DNA from: Saccharopolyspora_D taberi
GTDB taxonomy: Bacteria > Actinomycetota > Actinomycetes > Mycobacteriales > Pseudonocardiaceae
Assembly: GCF_039534165.1 (NCBI RefSeq)
Contig: NZ_BAAAUX010000023.1
Span: forward strand, 62,001 to 126,000
Reading direction: 5' to 3'
DNA: 64,000 nt
The notes below the pieces were generated by a model. It did no database searches. It was not told the origin of the DNA and was given only the letters and a program-made list of their open reading frames with translations. Below, in pieces: positions 32,904-41,460 of the stretch. Each line of letters opens with the position of its first letter. Positions within the stretch are counted from its first letter, which is position 1. The position numbers and the translations under genes are program-made.

Positions 32904-33509
32904 ATGGCAACACAGCCGATGAGCACGCAGCCGATCAGCTCGGCTGAGCCCGAACAGCACGCGACCGTGGCCGTCCAGCAGCCCTGGACGCCCCCGTCGT
33001 GGGACGAGGTCGTCCGCCAGCACGCCGACCGGGTCTACCGGCTGGCGTTCCGCCTGACCGGCAACCAGCACGACGCCGAGGACCTGACCCAGGAGACGTT
33101 CATCCGCGTCTTCCGGTCGCTCGCGTCGTACAAGCCCGGCACGTTCGAGGGCTGGCTGCACCGGATCACCACGAACCTGTTCCTGGACATGGCCCGCCGC
33201 CGCGCCCGGCTGCGGATGGAGGGGCTGCCCGAGGACACCGACCGGCTCCCCGGCGGCGGTCCGAGCCCGGAGCAGGTCTTCCACGACACGCACCTGGACC
33301 CCGACCTGCAGGCCGCGCTCGACGAGCTGCCGCCGGAGTTCCGGGCCGCCGTGGTGCTCTGCGACGTGGAAGGCCTTTCCTACGAGGAGATCGGTACCAC
33401 CCTCGGGGTGAAGCTGGGTACTGTGCGCAGCAGGATTCACCGCGGTCGCCAGATGCTGAAGGCCACCTTGGAAGCTCGACGCGAGCACTCTCGGGAGGAC
33501 ACCGAATGA
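32904..33509 (+). CDS. sigE: ECF sigma factor SigE
   Basis: 201 residues from ATG 32904. Sigma-2 core: RLAFRLTGNQHDAEDLTQETF, then FRSL and FEGWLHRITTNLFLDMARRR. Sigma-4 helix-turn-helix: LSYEEIGTTLGVKLGTVRSR. Directs RNA polymerase to envelope-stress genes. AGGAGG is 14 bases before this ATG, rather far, so an upstream GTG or the ATG at 32919 might also be used, as alternative starts are known for mycobacterial SigE. Its stop overlaps the rseA start (ATGA). Context sigE-rseA-htrA-tatB equals Rv1221-Rv1224. Confidence 0.93.
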   Translation: MATQPMSTQPISSAEPEQHATVAVQQPWTPPSWDEVVRQHADRVYRLAFRLTGNQHDAEDLTQETFIRVFRSLASYKPGTFEGWLHRITTNLFLDMARRRARLRMEGLPEDTDRLPGGGPSPEQVFHDTHLDPDLQAALDELPPEFRAAVVLCDVEGLSYEEIGTTLGVKLGTVRSRIHRGRQMLKATLEARREHSREDTE

Positions 33510-34234
33510 CGGTTCTGCGTGGGTGGGGTCTGTCCGAACAGCACCTCGCGCTGGACGCGATCGTGGCGTTCGTCGACGGCGAGCTGAGCCCGAACGCCTA
33601 TGACCGAGCGGCCTCCCACCTCGCCCGCTGCCCAGCGTGCGCCGCCGACGCCGCCGCCCAGCGGCAGGCGCGGGCCGCGGTGCAGGCGGCGGACACACCG
33701 TCGATCTCCCCGCGCCTGATGCAGGCGCTGCAGTCGATACCGACGCACGCCGAGCTGCCGCCGCAGCCGGACGGCCTGGCCCTGACCCGGGACGGCCAGC
33801 TGGTGGCCATGGCCCCGAACGGCCGGGCGAAGCCCTTCGGCTCGGGACCGGTGCTCGGTTCCGGCACCCCGCTCGGCGGCGGTCAGCAGCCGCTGGGCAC
33901 CTCGGCCGCGCTCGGCGAGGCCGACGCGGTGCCCGCCACCCGCGACGCGAGGGGCCGCCGCACCCGGCAGGGCGCGGGCGTCGTGTTCTCCGGTCTGGTG
34001 CTCGGCGCCCTGGCCCTGATGAACGTTCCCGGTGACGACGAGCAGCTGCCGCCGACCACCGGCCAGCTGCCGCTTCCGAACGGCGCCTACGGCAATGCGG
34101 TGCTGCCCGCGTCGGTGCAGCGAACCGAGCCGTCGGCCGCCGCCACCACCGAACCGGTGAGCGCGGGACAGCCGCAGGTCGCCGGGCACACCGCACCGGT
34201 CTCGACCGCCGCGTCGGCGGTCCCGCTGCCCTGA
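33506..34234 (+). CDS. rseA: RseA-type zinc anti-sigma factor
   Basis: 242 residues. An N-terminal zinc anti-sigma domain has HLALDAIVAFVDGELSPNAY and then HLARCPACAAD, giving the H-x3-C-x2-C motif near residues 38-45. A Gly/Pro-rich linker, one membrane segment (about residues 151-168, VVFSGLVLGALALMN) and a Pro/Thr-rich outer tail follow. Holds SigE at the membrane until released. ATG 33506 overlaps sigE's stop by four bases. The longer membrane-spanning form differs from the short soluble mycobacterial RseA. Confidence 0.87.
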   Translation: MTVLRGWGLSEQHLALDAIVAFVDGELSPNAYDRAASHLARCPACAADAAAQRQARAAVQAADTPSISPRLMQALQSIPTHAELPPQPDGLALTRDGQLVAMAPNGRAKPFGSGPVLGSGTPLGGGQQPLGTSAALGEADAVPATRDARGRRTRQGAGVVFSGLVLGALALMNVPGDDEQLPPTTGQLPLPNGAYGNAVLPASVQRTEPSAAATTEPVSAGQPQVAGHTAPVSTAASAVPLP

Positions 34235-34367
34235 AAGCCACACGAACTTCACCTCCCGCGAGGCAGGATGGGGCCCGGCGGCTCACGTACCGGTGACGCG
34301 GAGGGCCCGCCCGTGTGATCCACTCGAACAAAGTGGTGACGAGTCGAATGCGCATGCCCGGGGAGCG

Positions 34368-36521
34368 ATGAGCGAGCAGTCAGGAAGGCCCGAGCGGGGT
34401 GGTCGAAGCGGCGACGAGACCACCGGGGCCGAGCAGGTTCCGCCGGGTGGAGCGGGCAACGGCCACGGCGCACGCCCGTCCGAGCCGGTGCACCCGTGGC
34501 AGGGCGGGCCCGCGGGGACGCGGGGCGTTCCCGCCGACCGGTTCGCTCCGGCCCGTCCGCCCCGTCCGCCCGCAGGCAACGGCAGGCCGCCGCAGGCGGC
34601 TCGGGCGCAGGGTCCCGGCTCCGGCGAACAGGCTGGCGTGCCCGGAGCGCACCCGCCCCGGTCGGCACAGGCTCCCGGCCACCAGCCCAGCACCGGCGCG
34701 GAAACTCCTGGACCACAGGCGGCTAGGGCGCAGGGCCACGGCCACGGCGAACAGCCCGCCGCACCCGGAGCGCACCCGGCCCGATCGGCACAGGCCCCCG
34801 GCCACCAACCCAGCACCGGCACGGAAACTCCCGGGCCACAAGCGGCTCGGGCGCAGGGCCACGGCTCCGGCGAGCCGCCCGCCCCAGGCACAGGAGCCCC
34901 GCACCCACCGCACCCCGCATCGGCTCCCGGCCACCAGCTCGGTACCGGCGCGCCCCGCCCCCCCGCCTCCGGCGACCAGGCGGCCAGCCCACAACAAGCC
35001 GGCCCACAACAAGCCAGCCCCCAGCAGCACAGCGCCCAGCAAGACCCCTCCCCCCGGCTGGCGCCGCGCCCGCTCCAGCGTCCCGCGGTCGACCCGGCGC
35101 AGTCGGCGGTCTTCGGCCGCCCGAAAGATGTCGAAGGCAGCTTCGACCCCAAGCGACCGGACGGCGTGCCCGCGCGCGGCATCGAGCAGGTCGCGCCGCC
35201 GGCGGAAGCGCTGAGCAAGGCGTTCGGCAGGCCCGCGGACGCCGACGAGACGTTGCAGCGCGCCCCCGGCGAGAAGCCGCTCGCCCCCGACCGCGACGAC
35301 CCCGCGTTCTGGGACGAGGGCAGCGAGCGCGATCCGTGGCGCAATCCCGCGGCGTCCGCCGTCCTCGGTCCGCCCGCCGCGTCCGAGGACTCCGCCGGGG
35401 AGCGCGCGGAACCCGATCGCGGTCCGCTGCTCAGCGCCCGCGAGGTGCTGTTCGGCCGCCGGGTGTCGCCGCGCGCGCTGGCCGCTCTCGCGGCGGTCGC
35501 GGTGCTGCTGGCGGTCGTCGGCGGTTTCGTCGGGCGGCTCACCGCCGAGGAGGGCAACCCGCTGACCAACCCGGACGTCACGCTCGCCGAGGTGGAACCG
35601 GGAGACGGCAGGCCGGCAGGCGCGGTCGCCGGGGTCGCCAAGCGGGTCGTGCCCGCCGTGGTGTCGATCGAGGTCCGGGTCGGCGGGCAGGGCGGCTCCG
35701 GTTCCGGCGTGGTCATCGACGGCAACGGCTACGTGCTGACCAACAACCACGTCGTCTCGATGGCCGCCGACACCCCGGGCGCCCAGGTCTCGACGGTCTT
35801 CCACGACGGCACCCGCGCCCCCGCGCGGATCGTCGGCCGCGACCTCAAGACCGACCTGGCCGTGATCAAGGTCGAGGTGGCCAACCCGACCGTCGCGCAG
35901 CTCGGCGACTCCGACGCGCTCGCCGTCGGGGACGACGTGATCGCGATCGGCTCCCCGCTGGGCCTTTCCGGCACGGTGACCACCGGCATCGTCAGCTCCG
36001 TGCACCGGCCGGTCCGGCTGGCAGGCGAGGGCACCGACACCAACGCCGTCATCGACGCCATCCAGACCGACGCCGCCATCAACCCCGGCAACTCCGGGGG
36101 CGCGCTGGTCGACGGCAACGGCGCCGTGGTCGGCATCAACAGCGCGATCCGCACGCTCGGCGCGGGCGGCGAGGGCGGTTCGATCGGCCTCGGCTTCGCC
36201 ATCCCGATCGACGACGCCCGCCGCATCGCCGAGGAGCTGATCCGCACCGGGCAGGTCCGGCACGCCGACCTGGGCGTCAACGCGAAGTCGGTCAGCGACG
36301 GCGTCGCCGACGGCGCGCAGGTGCAGAACGTCCAGGACGGCAGCTCGGCCGCCGCCGCGGGCATCGCCGAGGGCGACGTGATCATCCGCGTGGGCGACCG
36401 CAAGGTGGGCAGCGCCGACGAGCTGATCGTCGCCGTCGACCGCCACCAGGTCGGGGCCACCGTGCCGATCACCGTGGTCCGGCAGGGCCGGGAGCTGGTG
36501 CTCGACGCCACGCTGCGCTGA
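34368..36521 (+). CDS. htrA: HtrA-type membrane serine protease
   Basis: 717 residues from ATG 34368, GGGGAG just upstream. The first 350 residues are cytoplasmic, Pro/Gly/Ala-rich and contain 41-residue repeats. A membrane segment follows (LAALAAVAVLLAVVGGFVG, about residue 370), then a trypsin-like domain with His in TNNHVVSM, Asp in KTDLAVIKVE and Ser in NPGNSGGALV. A PDZ domain ends the protein (SSAAAAGIAEGDVIIRVGD). Degrades or folds damaged exported proteins and in mycobacteria belongs to the SigE regulon. Located after sigE-rseA as Rv1223. Confidence 0.93.
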   Translation: MSEQSGRPERGGRSGDETTGAEQVPPGGAGNGHGARPSEPVHPWQGGPAGTRGVPADRFAPARPPRPPAGNGRPPQAARAQGPGSGEQAGVPGAHPPRSAQAPGHQPSTGAETPGPQAARAQGHGHGEQPAAPGAHPARSAQAPGHQPSTGTETPGPQAARAQGHGSGEPPAPGTGAPHPPHPASAPGHQLGTGAPRPPASGDQAASPQQAGPQQASPQQHSAQQDPSPRLAPRPLQRPAVDPAQSAVFGRPKDVEGSFDPKRPDGVPARGIEQVAPPAEALSKAFGRPADADETLQRAPGEKPLAPDRDDPAFWDEGSERDPWRNPAASAVLGPPAASEDSAGERAEPDRGPLLSAREVLFGRRVSPRALAALAAVAVLLAVVGGFVGRLTAEEGNPLTNPDVTLAEVEPGDGRPAGAVAGVAKRVVPAVVSIEVRVGGQGGSGSGVVIDGNGYVLTNNHVVSMAADTPGAQVSTVFHDGTRAPARIVGRDLKTDLAVIKVEVANPTVAQLGDSDALAVGDDVIAIGSPLGLSGTVTTGIVSSVHRPVRLAGEGTDTNAVIDAIQTDAAINPGNSGGALVDGNGAVVGINSAIRTLGAGGEGGSIGLGFAIPIDDARRIAEELIRTGQVRHADLGVNAKSVSDGVADGAQVQNVQDGSSAAAAGIAEGDVIIRVGDRKVGSADELIVAVDRHQVGATVPITVVRQGRELVLDATLR
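34668..34914 (+). repeat. 123-bp in-frame tandem repeats in htrA
   Basis: Units start at 34668 and 34791 (period 123, 41 codons; APGHQPSTG...QAARAQGHG...GAHPARSAQ). Partial, more divergent copies flank them (about 34575-34667 and from about 34915). In-frame expansion of the cytoplasmic tail, which may vary in copy number between strains. Confidence 0.85.
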
Positions 36522-36590
36522 CGGCTTCGGGGGCGAAGATTCGTTCCGATCCGCGCACCAGTGTGGGTACCCTGGTTCGCGGTAGGTGGC

Positions 36591-36600
36591 GGTTCGAACC
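36591..36600. promoter_or_regulatory. Palindrome upstream of tatB
   Basis: GGTTCGAACC is a perfect palindrome 23 bases before the tatB start. A -10-like TACCCT lies near 36568, so tatB may have its own promoter in addition to read-through from htrA. Function of the palindrome is unknown. Confidence 0.35.
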
Positions 36601-36623
36601 GAGATGGCCCGGAGGTAGTCGAG

Positions 36624-37004
36624 GTGTTCGAGAACATCGGCTGGGCCGAGCTGCTGGTTCTCATCGTCGCCGGTCTGTTCATCCTCGGCCCGGAGCGGCT
36701 GCCCCAGGGGGCGGCGTGGCTGGGCCGGACGGTGCGTCAGGTCAAGGAGTACGCGACCGGCGCCCGCGACCAGATCCGCTCCGAGCTCGGGCCGGAGTTC
36801 GACGAGCTGCGCAAGCCGCTGGAGGACCTGCGCGGCATCCGCAACTTCGACCCGAAGCGCGCGGTGACCAACCACCTGTTCAACGGCGAGAACCCGCTGG
36901 ACGGCATCACCAACGACAAGCCGTCCACCGCGCCGACGCGGCCGGCCGAGCAGAAGCCGCTCGCTCCCGGCGAGCGCCCGCCCTACGACTCGGACGCCAC
37001 CTGA
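36624..37004 (+). CDS. tatB: Twin-arginine translocase subunit TatB
   Basis: 126 residues from GTG 36624, GGAGG eight bases upstream. One N-terminal membrane helix (FENIGWAELLVLIVAGLFIL) is followed by GPERLPQGAAWLGRTVRQVK, the conserved Gly-Pro hinge and amphipathic helix of TatA/B proteins. The acidic amphipathic stretch and Pro-rich tail suit TatB rather than TatA. Works with TatC in export of folded proteins. Follows htrA as in Rv1223-Rv1224. Its last 22 bases overlap the convergent MFS gene. Confidence 0.92.
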   Translation: MFENIGWAELLVLIVAGLFILGPERLPQGAAWLGRTVRQVKEYATGARDQIRSELGPEFDELRKPLEDLRGIRNFDPKRAVTNHLFNGENPLDGITNDKPSTAPTRPAEQKPLAPGERPPYDSDAT

Positions 37005-38173
37005 GCCACCGGCGCCCGGTGGGTGACGGCGACGGCCGCTCCGGCCAGCAGCAGCCAGCCGCACAGCAGCGCCGTCATGCCCGCCCATCCCCACGCCGCG
37101 TAGGCGAAGCCACCGAGCACCCCGCCGACACTGCTGCCGCCGTAGTAGGCGAACTGGTACAGCGCCGACGCCTGTCCCCTCGCTGACGCGTCGGCCCGCG
37201 CGCCGACCCAGCCGCTGGCGACCGCGTGCGCCGCGAAGAAGCCGCCGGTGAACACCACCAGCCCGACCATGATCGTCGGCAGGTCGTCGACCAGCATGAG
37301 CAGCAGGCCGACGACGGTGACCGCCAGCCCGAGCAGCAGCGTCCGGGTGCGGCCCCAGCGGTCCGCCGCCCGGCCCGCGAGCGCGGAGGTCAGCGTCCCC
37401 GCCGCGTAGGCGAGGAACGCCAGTGCGGCCAGCGCCGGGGTCACCAGCAGCGGCGGCGCGGTCAGACGGAAGCCCAGCACGTTGTAGACCGCGACGAAGG
37501 CTCCCATGCCGAGCGCGGCGACCAGGTACGGCACGTACAGGACGGGATCGCTGAGGGCGGTGCGGAGCCCGCCCAGCAGCGGCCTCCAGCGGAGTTCCTG
37601 GCGCTGGTGGGCGCGTTCGGCCGGGAGGAGCACGACGAACAGCGCGGTGCACGCGGCACCGAGCACGCCCACGGTGAGCACCCCGCCGGTCCATCCGGTG
37701 AAGTCCCCGGAGATGCCGCCGAGCAGCCGCCCGGACATCCCGCCGATCGTGGTTCCGGCGACGTAGAGCCCCATGGTCGTGCCGAGCTGCGCGCCGCCGG
37801 TCTCGTCGGCCAGGTACGCGGCGGCGACCGCCGCCAGCCCCGCGACCGCCACGCCCTGCGCGAGCCGCAGGCCGACCAGCACCGGGAACGCCTGCACCCA
37901 CGGCATGACCAGCCCGAGCGCCGCGGCGAGCACCAGCGAGCAGACCATCGTGCGGCGGCGGCCGACCGCCTCGGAGAGCATGCCCAGCGGGATCGCGCCG
38001 ACGGCGAGGCCGAGCGTGGTCGCCGAGACGGTCAGCGCGGCGGCGCCGGGGCTGAGGCCGAAGGCGTCCGCCAGCTGCGGCAGCACCGGCTGGGGCGCGT
38101 ACAGCAGCGCGAACATCCCCAGCGCGCCGACGAGCAGGGAGATCCGAATCCGGCGGAGGCGAGCGTTGTCCAC
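36983..38173 (-). CDS. MFS transporter
   Basis: 396 residues, 12 predicted membrane helices. GMLSEAVGRRRTM between helices 2 and 3 matches the MFS A-motif (G-x3-D-x2-GRR variant) and DRWGRTRTL is the repeat in the second half. Drug/metabolite efflux of the Bcr/YnfM type is likely. Start GTG 38173: TAGTTT ends six bases upstream, suggesting a leaderless message. Divergent from a LysR gene 62 bases away, which is the probable regulator. Ends inside tatB on the other strand. Confidence 0.88.
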   Translation of the reverse strand: MDNARLRRIRISLLVGALGMFALLYAPQPVLPQLADAFGLSPGAAALTVSATTLGLAVGAIPLGMLSEAVGRRRTMVCSLVLAAALGLVMPWVQAFPVLVGLRLAQGVAVAGLAAVAAAYLADETGGAQLGTTMGLYVAGTTIGGMSGRLLGGISGDFTGWTGGVLTVGVLGAACTALFVVLLPAERAHQRQELRWRPLLGGLRTALSDPVLYVPYLVAALGMGAFVAVYNVLGFRLTAPPLLVTPALAALAFLAYAAGTLTSALAGRAADRWGRTRTLLLGLAVTVVGLLLMLVDDLPTIMVGLVVFTGGFFAAHAVASGWVGARADASARGQASALYQFAYYGGSSVGGVLGGFAYAAWGWAGMTALLCGWLLLAGAAVAVTHRAPVAQVASES

Positions 38174-38235
38174 GCCCAAAAACTAAGCAGCGCTAATTAA
38201 TGCGTCCAATACGCCGAAGTAGAACAATCCATGCC

Positions 38236-39156
38236 ATGGTGAATGAGTCAGGTCCGGCGGAGTCCGCGCCGCAGCTCGCGGCACATCTGGCCCCCGCGCT
38301 CGCCCTGCTCCGCGCGGTCGCGGCCGAGGGGCATCTCACACGCGCGGCCGAGTCGCTGGGCGTTCCGCAGCCGACCGTCAGCCGGACGCTGGCCCGGCTC
38401 GCCGACGAGATCGGCACCCCCGTCATCGCCCGCCAGGGCCGGGGCGTCCACCTGACCAGGGCGGGGCAGCTGCTGGCCGCGGCCGCGGCGGACGCGCTGC
38501 GGACGCTGGAGGCGGGCTGCCGCGAGGTGGTCGAGGAGATCGCCCCGGAGCGCGGCCAGGTCGTCATCGGCTTCCAGCACACGATGGGCGCGACCCTGGT
38601 CCCGTCGCTCGTGCGGGGCTTCCGCGCCGATCATCCGCAGGTCCGGTTCGGGCTGCTCCAGGGCCCGCGCGACGAGATGGTCGCCGGTCTGCGCGACGGC
38701 CGGATCGACCTCTGCCTGATCTCCCCGCCGCCGGATTCCCCGGAGCTGGAGTGGGCGGCCCTGCGCGAGGAGCCGCTGCTCGCGGTCCTGTACCGGGACC
38801 ACCCGCTGGCGCACCGGAGCGGGCTCGGGCTCGCCGAGCTCGCCGGGGAGGACTTCGTCGTGACCCGCCACGGCTACGGGCTGCGGCAGATCTTCACCGA
38901 CCTCACCGACCGCGCCGGGTTCGAACCGCACATCGGGTTCGAGAGCGAGGAGGTGGACACGGTCCGCGGGCTGGTCGCCGCCGGGCTCGGGGTGGCGCTG
39001 CTGCCACCGGCCGTCCCGGAGGCCATCCCGGGCACGGTCGAGATCCCGCTGGACCCGCCCGCGCACCGGACCGTCTGCCTCACCTGGGTCGCGCACCGGA
39101 CGCTGCCCCCGGCGGTCCGGGCGTTCCGCGACTTCGCCTCCCGGCGGCGGACCTAG
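38236..39156 (+). CDS. LysR-family regulator of the MFS transporter
   Basis: 306 residues. Helix-turn-helix near residues 24-60 (HLTRAAESLGVPQPTVSRTL), followed by a periplasmic-binding-like effector domain (GQVVIGFQHTMGATLVPSLV onward). ATG 38236 is chosen: AACAAT ends seven bases upstream; ATG 38200 adds 12 residues ahead of the usual N terminus. The short AT-rich divergent region (CTAAGCAGCGCTAATTAA) probably holds its T-N11-A type site. Its stop lies in the first copy of a 30-bp duplication. Confidence 0.88.
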   Translation: MVNESGPAESAPQLAAHLAPALALLRAVAAEGHLTRAAESLGVPQPTVSRTLARLADEIGTPVIARQGRGVHLTRAGQLLAAAAADALRTLEAGCREVVEEIAPERGQVVIGFQHTMGATLVPSLVRGFRADHPQVRFGLLQGPRDEMVAGLRDGRIDLCLISPPPDSPELEWAALREEPLLAVLYRDHPLAHRSGLGLAELAGEDFVVTRHGYGLRQIFTDLTDRAGFEPHIGFESEEVDTVRGLVAAGLGVALLPPAVPEAIPGTVEIPLDPPAHRTVCLTWVAHRTLPPAVRAFRDFASRRRT

Positions 39157-39193
39157 CGGCCCCGACTTCGCCTCCCGCAGGCGGACCTAGCGG
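39130..39193. repeat. 30-bp direct duplication at the LysR/pepA 3' junction
   Basis: 39130-39159 and 39164-39193 match at 28 of 30 positions. Each ends with ACCTAGCGG. The CTAG in copy one gives the LysR stop on the plus strand, and the CTAG in copy two gives the pepA stop on the minus strand. Confidence 0.9.
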
Positions 39194-40752
39194 TCCGCGA
39201 GATCGGCGACGAACTCGACGAGGCTCCGCGCGGCGAAACCGGTGCCGCCGGAGACGACCTCGGCGTAGTTCTTGTCCGCCCGCGCCGGACCCGCGATGTC
39301 CAGGTGCACCCAGGGAAGCCCGTCGGTGAACTCGCGCAGGAACAGCGCGGCCGTGACCGCACCCGGCCCCTTCGGGCCCTGCTTGACGTCCGCGAACTCG
39401 CCCCGCACCGCGTCCGCGTGGTCCTCCAGCAGCGGCATCGGCCAGTACGCCTCGCCGACGCGCTCACCCGCCGCGCGCACGCGCTCGGACAGGTCGGGCT
39501 CGGTGGCGAAGAAACCCGCGGTGCGCAGGCCGAGCGCGACCTTCATCGCGCCGGTCAGCGTCGCGACGTCCACGAGCAGGTCCGCGCGGTGGTGGCTCGC
39601 GGCGTAGGCCAGGGCATCGGCCATGACCATCCGGCCCTCGGCGTCGGTGTTGCTGACCTCGGTGGTCTTGCCGCCGTAGTGGCGCACGACGTCCCCGGGC
39701 CGGTAGGCGCTGCCGGACACGTGGTTCTCCGCCGAGGGCACCAGCGCGGTGACCCGCACCGGCAGTTCGAGCCTGGCGATCGACAGCATCGCGGCGATCA
39801 CCGCCGCGCCACCGGCCATGTCGGTGCGCATCAGGTGCATGCCCTCGGCGGGCTTGAGCGAGATTCCGCCGGTGTCGAAGGTGATTCCCTTGCCGATCAG
39901 GCCCAGGTGCGGACCGGTGGCGTCGGCGGGCTGCCAGGACAGCTCCAGCAGGCGCGGCGGGCTGGCCGATCCGCCGCCGACCGCGAGCACTCCGCCGAAC
40001 CCGTTCTCGGCGAGCCACTTCTCGTCGCGCACGGTCGCGGTCAGGCCGGGGACCGGCTCGGCGAGCTCGGCGGCGAGACCGGTGAGCCAGGCCGGGTCCT
40101 TGACGTTGGAGGGCGCGTTGGCCAGGTCGCGGGCCAGCGCGGTCGCCGCCGCCCACTCCCCCGCCCGGCGCACCGCGGCGGCCACTGATTCGTCCTCGGT
40201 GACCAGCAACGCCTTGCGCAGCCGGGGCGGCGCGGGTTCGGCGGTGACGCGGAACCGGTAGTCGCCAAGGGAAAGGCCGAGCGCGAGCGCGGAGACGATC
40301 TCGGGGTCGGCTTCGGCGGGGATCCGGATCTGGAGGTACTCGGCGTCGGAGGGATCGCCGAGATCGACGGTGTCGCCCTCGCGTTCGCCGGTCTCGCCGA
40401 GCCGCTCGCGGGCCGCGCGGGCCAGCGCCGCACCGGCGGTGCGCCACTGCTGCGGCTCGCCCGAACCGACGCCCACGACCCAGCCGAACCGGCCCTCGGG
40501 CAGCGGAACCGTGCGGACCTCGCCCGCCGACGCGGTGGCGCGCAGGCTCTCCAGCAGCGCGACGTCCACATCGAACTGTTCGGCCGCGTCCGCGAGCTCC
40601 GGCCCGGAACCACCGCCGAAGACCGGCACCGCGGTGGGCACCCCGTCCCTGGAACGCCGCACGACGTCCACTTCGACCAGTGACGTCGGGATCACCGGCA
40701 GTACCGAGTTCTCGGCGCCGTCCCGGCGACCGAACCTTGAGGCAGCGGACAC
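39187..40752 (-). CDS. pepA: Leucyl aminopeptidase (M17)
   Basis: 521 residues. The catalytic C-terminal domain has GKGITFDTGGISLKP, MRTDMAGGAAV and the M17 signature NTDAEGRMV, supplying ligands for two metal ions. N-terminal regulatory domain of normal length. Removes N-terminal residues from peptides in the cytosol. Start GTG 40752 with GGGAGGG eight bases upstream; the longer frame to 40818 is not needed. Transcribed after the DUF3117 gene but separated from it by a terminator. Confidence 0.95.
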   Translation of the reverse strand: MSAASRFGRRDGAENSVLPVIPTSLVEVDVVRRSRDGVPTAVPVFGGGSGPELADAAEQFDVDVALLESLRATASAGEVRTVPLPEGRFGWVVGVGSGEPQQWRTAGAALARAARERLGETGEREGDTVDLGDPSDAEYLQIRIPAEADPEIVSALALGLSLGDYRFRVTAEPAPPRLRKALLVTEDESVAAAVRRAGEWAAATALARDLANAPSNVKDPAWLTGLAAELAEPVPGLTATVRDEKWLAENGFGGVLAVGGGSASPPRLLELSWQPADATGPHLGLIGKGITFDTGGISLKPAEGMHLMRTDMAGGAAVIAAMLSIARLELPVRVTALVPSAENHVSGSAYRPGDVVRHYGGKTTEVSNTDAEGRMVMADALAYAASHHRADLLVDVATLTGAMKVALGLRTAGFFATEPDLSERVRAAGERVGEAYWPMPLLEDHADAVRGEFADVKQGPKGPGAVTAALFLREFTDGLPWVHLDIAGPARADKNYAEVVSGGTGFAARSLVEFVADLADR

Positions 40753-40807
40753 TTCGAAACCCTCCCGCACGGGCAGCCGTGCACAATCCGAACCGCGGGC
40801 CGACAAG

Positions 40808-40837
40808 GGCCCCGGCACCGTCGGCGATGCCGGGGCC
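40808..40837 (-). terminator. Terminator after the DUF3117 gene
   Basis: GGCCCCGGCA (40808-40817) pairs perfectly with TGCCGGGGCC (40828-40837), ten-base loop, between the DUF3117 stop and the pepA start. Confidence 0.8.
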
Positions 40838-40910
40838 TGTCACTCCCGCTCAAGTTGTCGCCACGGCGACCGGGCCGGGCGACGACTCACCCGATCGCCT
40901 CCCAGCGGCC

Positions 40911-41078
40911 TCAGCCGGTGGCCGACTCCAGGGCATCGCCCAGGTTCTTGGCCTCCTCGACCGACATCTCGACGACGAGCCGCCCACCGCCCTCAAGTGG
41001 GACGCGCATCACGATCCCGCGCCCCTCCTTCGTCACCTCGAGGGGACCGTCACCGGTCCGGGGCTTCATGGCCGCCAT
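40911..41078 (-). CDS. DUF3117 small protein (Rv1211-like)
   Basis: 55 residues beginning MAAMKPRTGDGPLEVTKEGR, then GIVMRVPLEGGGRLVVEMS, almost identical to the actinobacterial DUF3117 family. ATG 41078 with GGAGGGAGC eight bases upstream. Function unknown; extremely conserved, single beta-rich domain. It lies near tagA as in Rv1210-Rv1211. A 382-base gap divides it from the divergent hydratase gene. Confidence 0.93.
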   Translation of the reverse strand: MAAMKPRTGDGPLEVTKEGRGIVMRVPLEGGGRLVVEMSVEEAKNLGDALESATG

Positions 41079-41460
41079 AGCGTGCTCCCTCCGTGAACTC
41101 TTCCCCGCACTGGTCGCCACAACCAACCGGGTCCGCCTCCATTCTCCCCCATCCGGACGCAGCCGCGAAACCGAACCGATCAACTCGTGTCGCTCGTGCG
41201 CTGGTCGAATGCCCGCAACGGGTGGCAGACTCGACCGCTGTGCGGGGTCTTTCGGTGCGTCGGGGCGCCATTCGCCGCCGGCCCGCCGCGGCCGGCGCCG
41301 CGATGGCACCCGCATCCGCCGCAGAGCCCGGCCGCCACCGCCACCACCAGGACCGACACCGTCTACTCGGGACTGGCGGGCGGACCCCGCAGGTGTCCAC
41401 TGTGGAATCCGTCACCCGGGCGGACCGGAGGCCGGAACCGAACCGACGAAAGGGCGAGAA
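41079..41460. other. Divergent intergenic region, no gene seen
   Basis: 382 bases between the DUF3117 start and the PaaG-like start. Open frames here are continuations of shadows and have no conserved-looking product. Promoters for both genes must lie here but no convincing -35/-10 pair was found by eye. Confidence 0.5.

Noticed and set aside
34380..37901. 1173-codon minus-strand open frame over htrA, tatB and the MFS gene
   Set aside because: Antisense of HtrA and TatB with stable domain motifs; no motif of its own.
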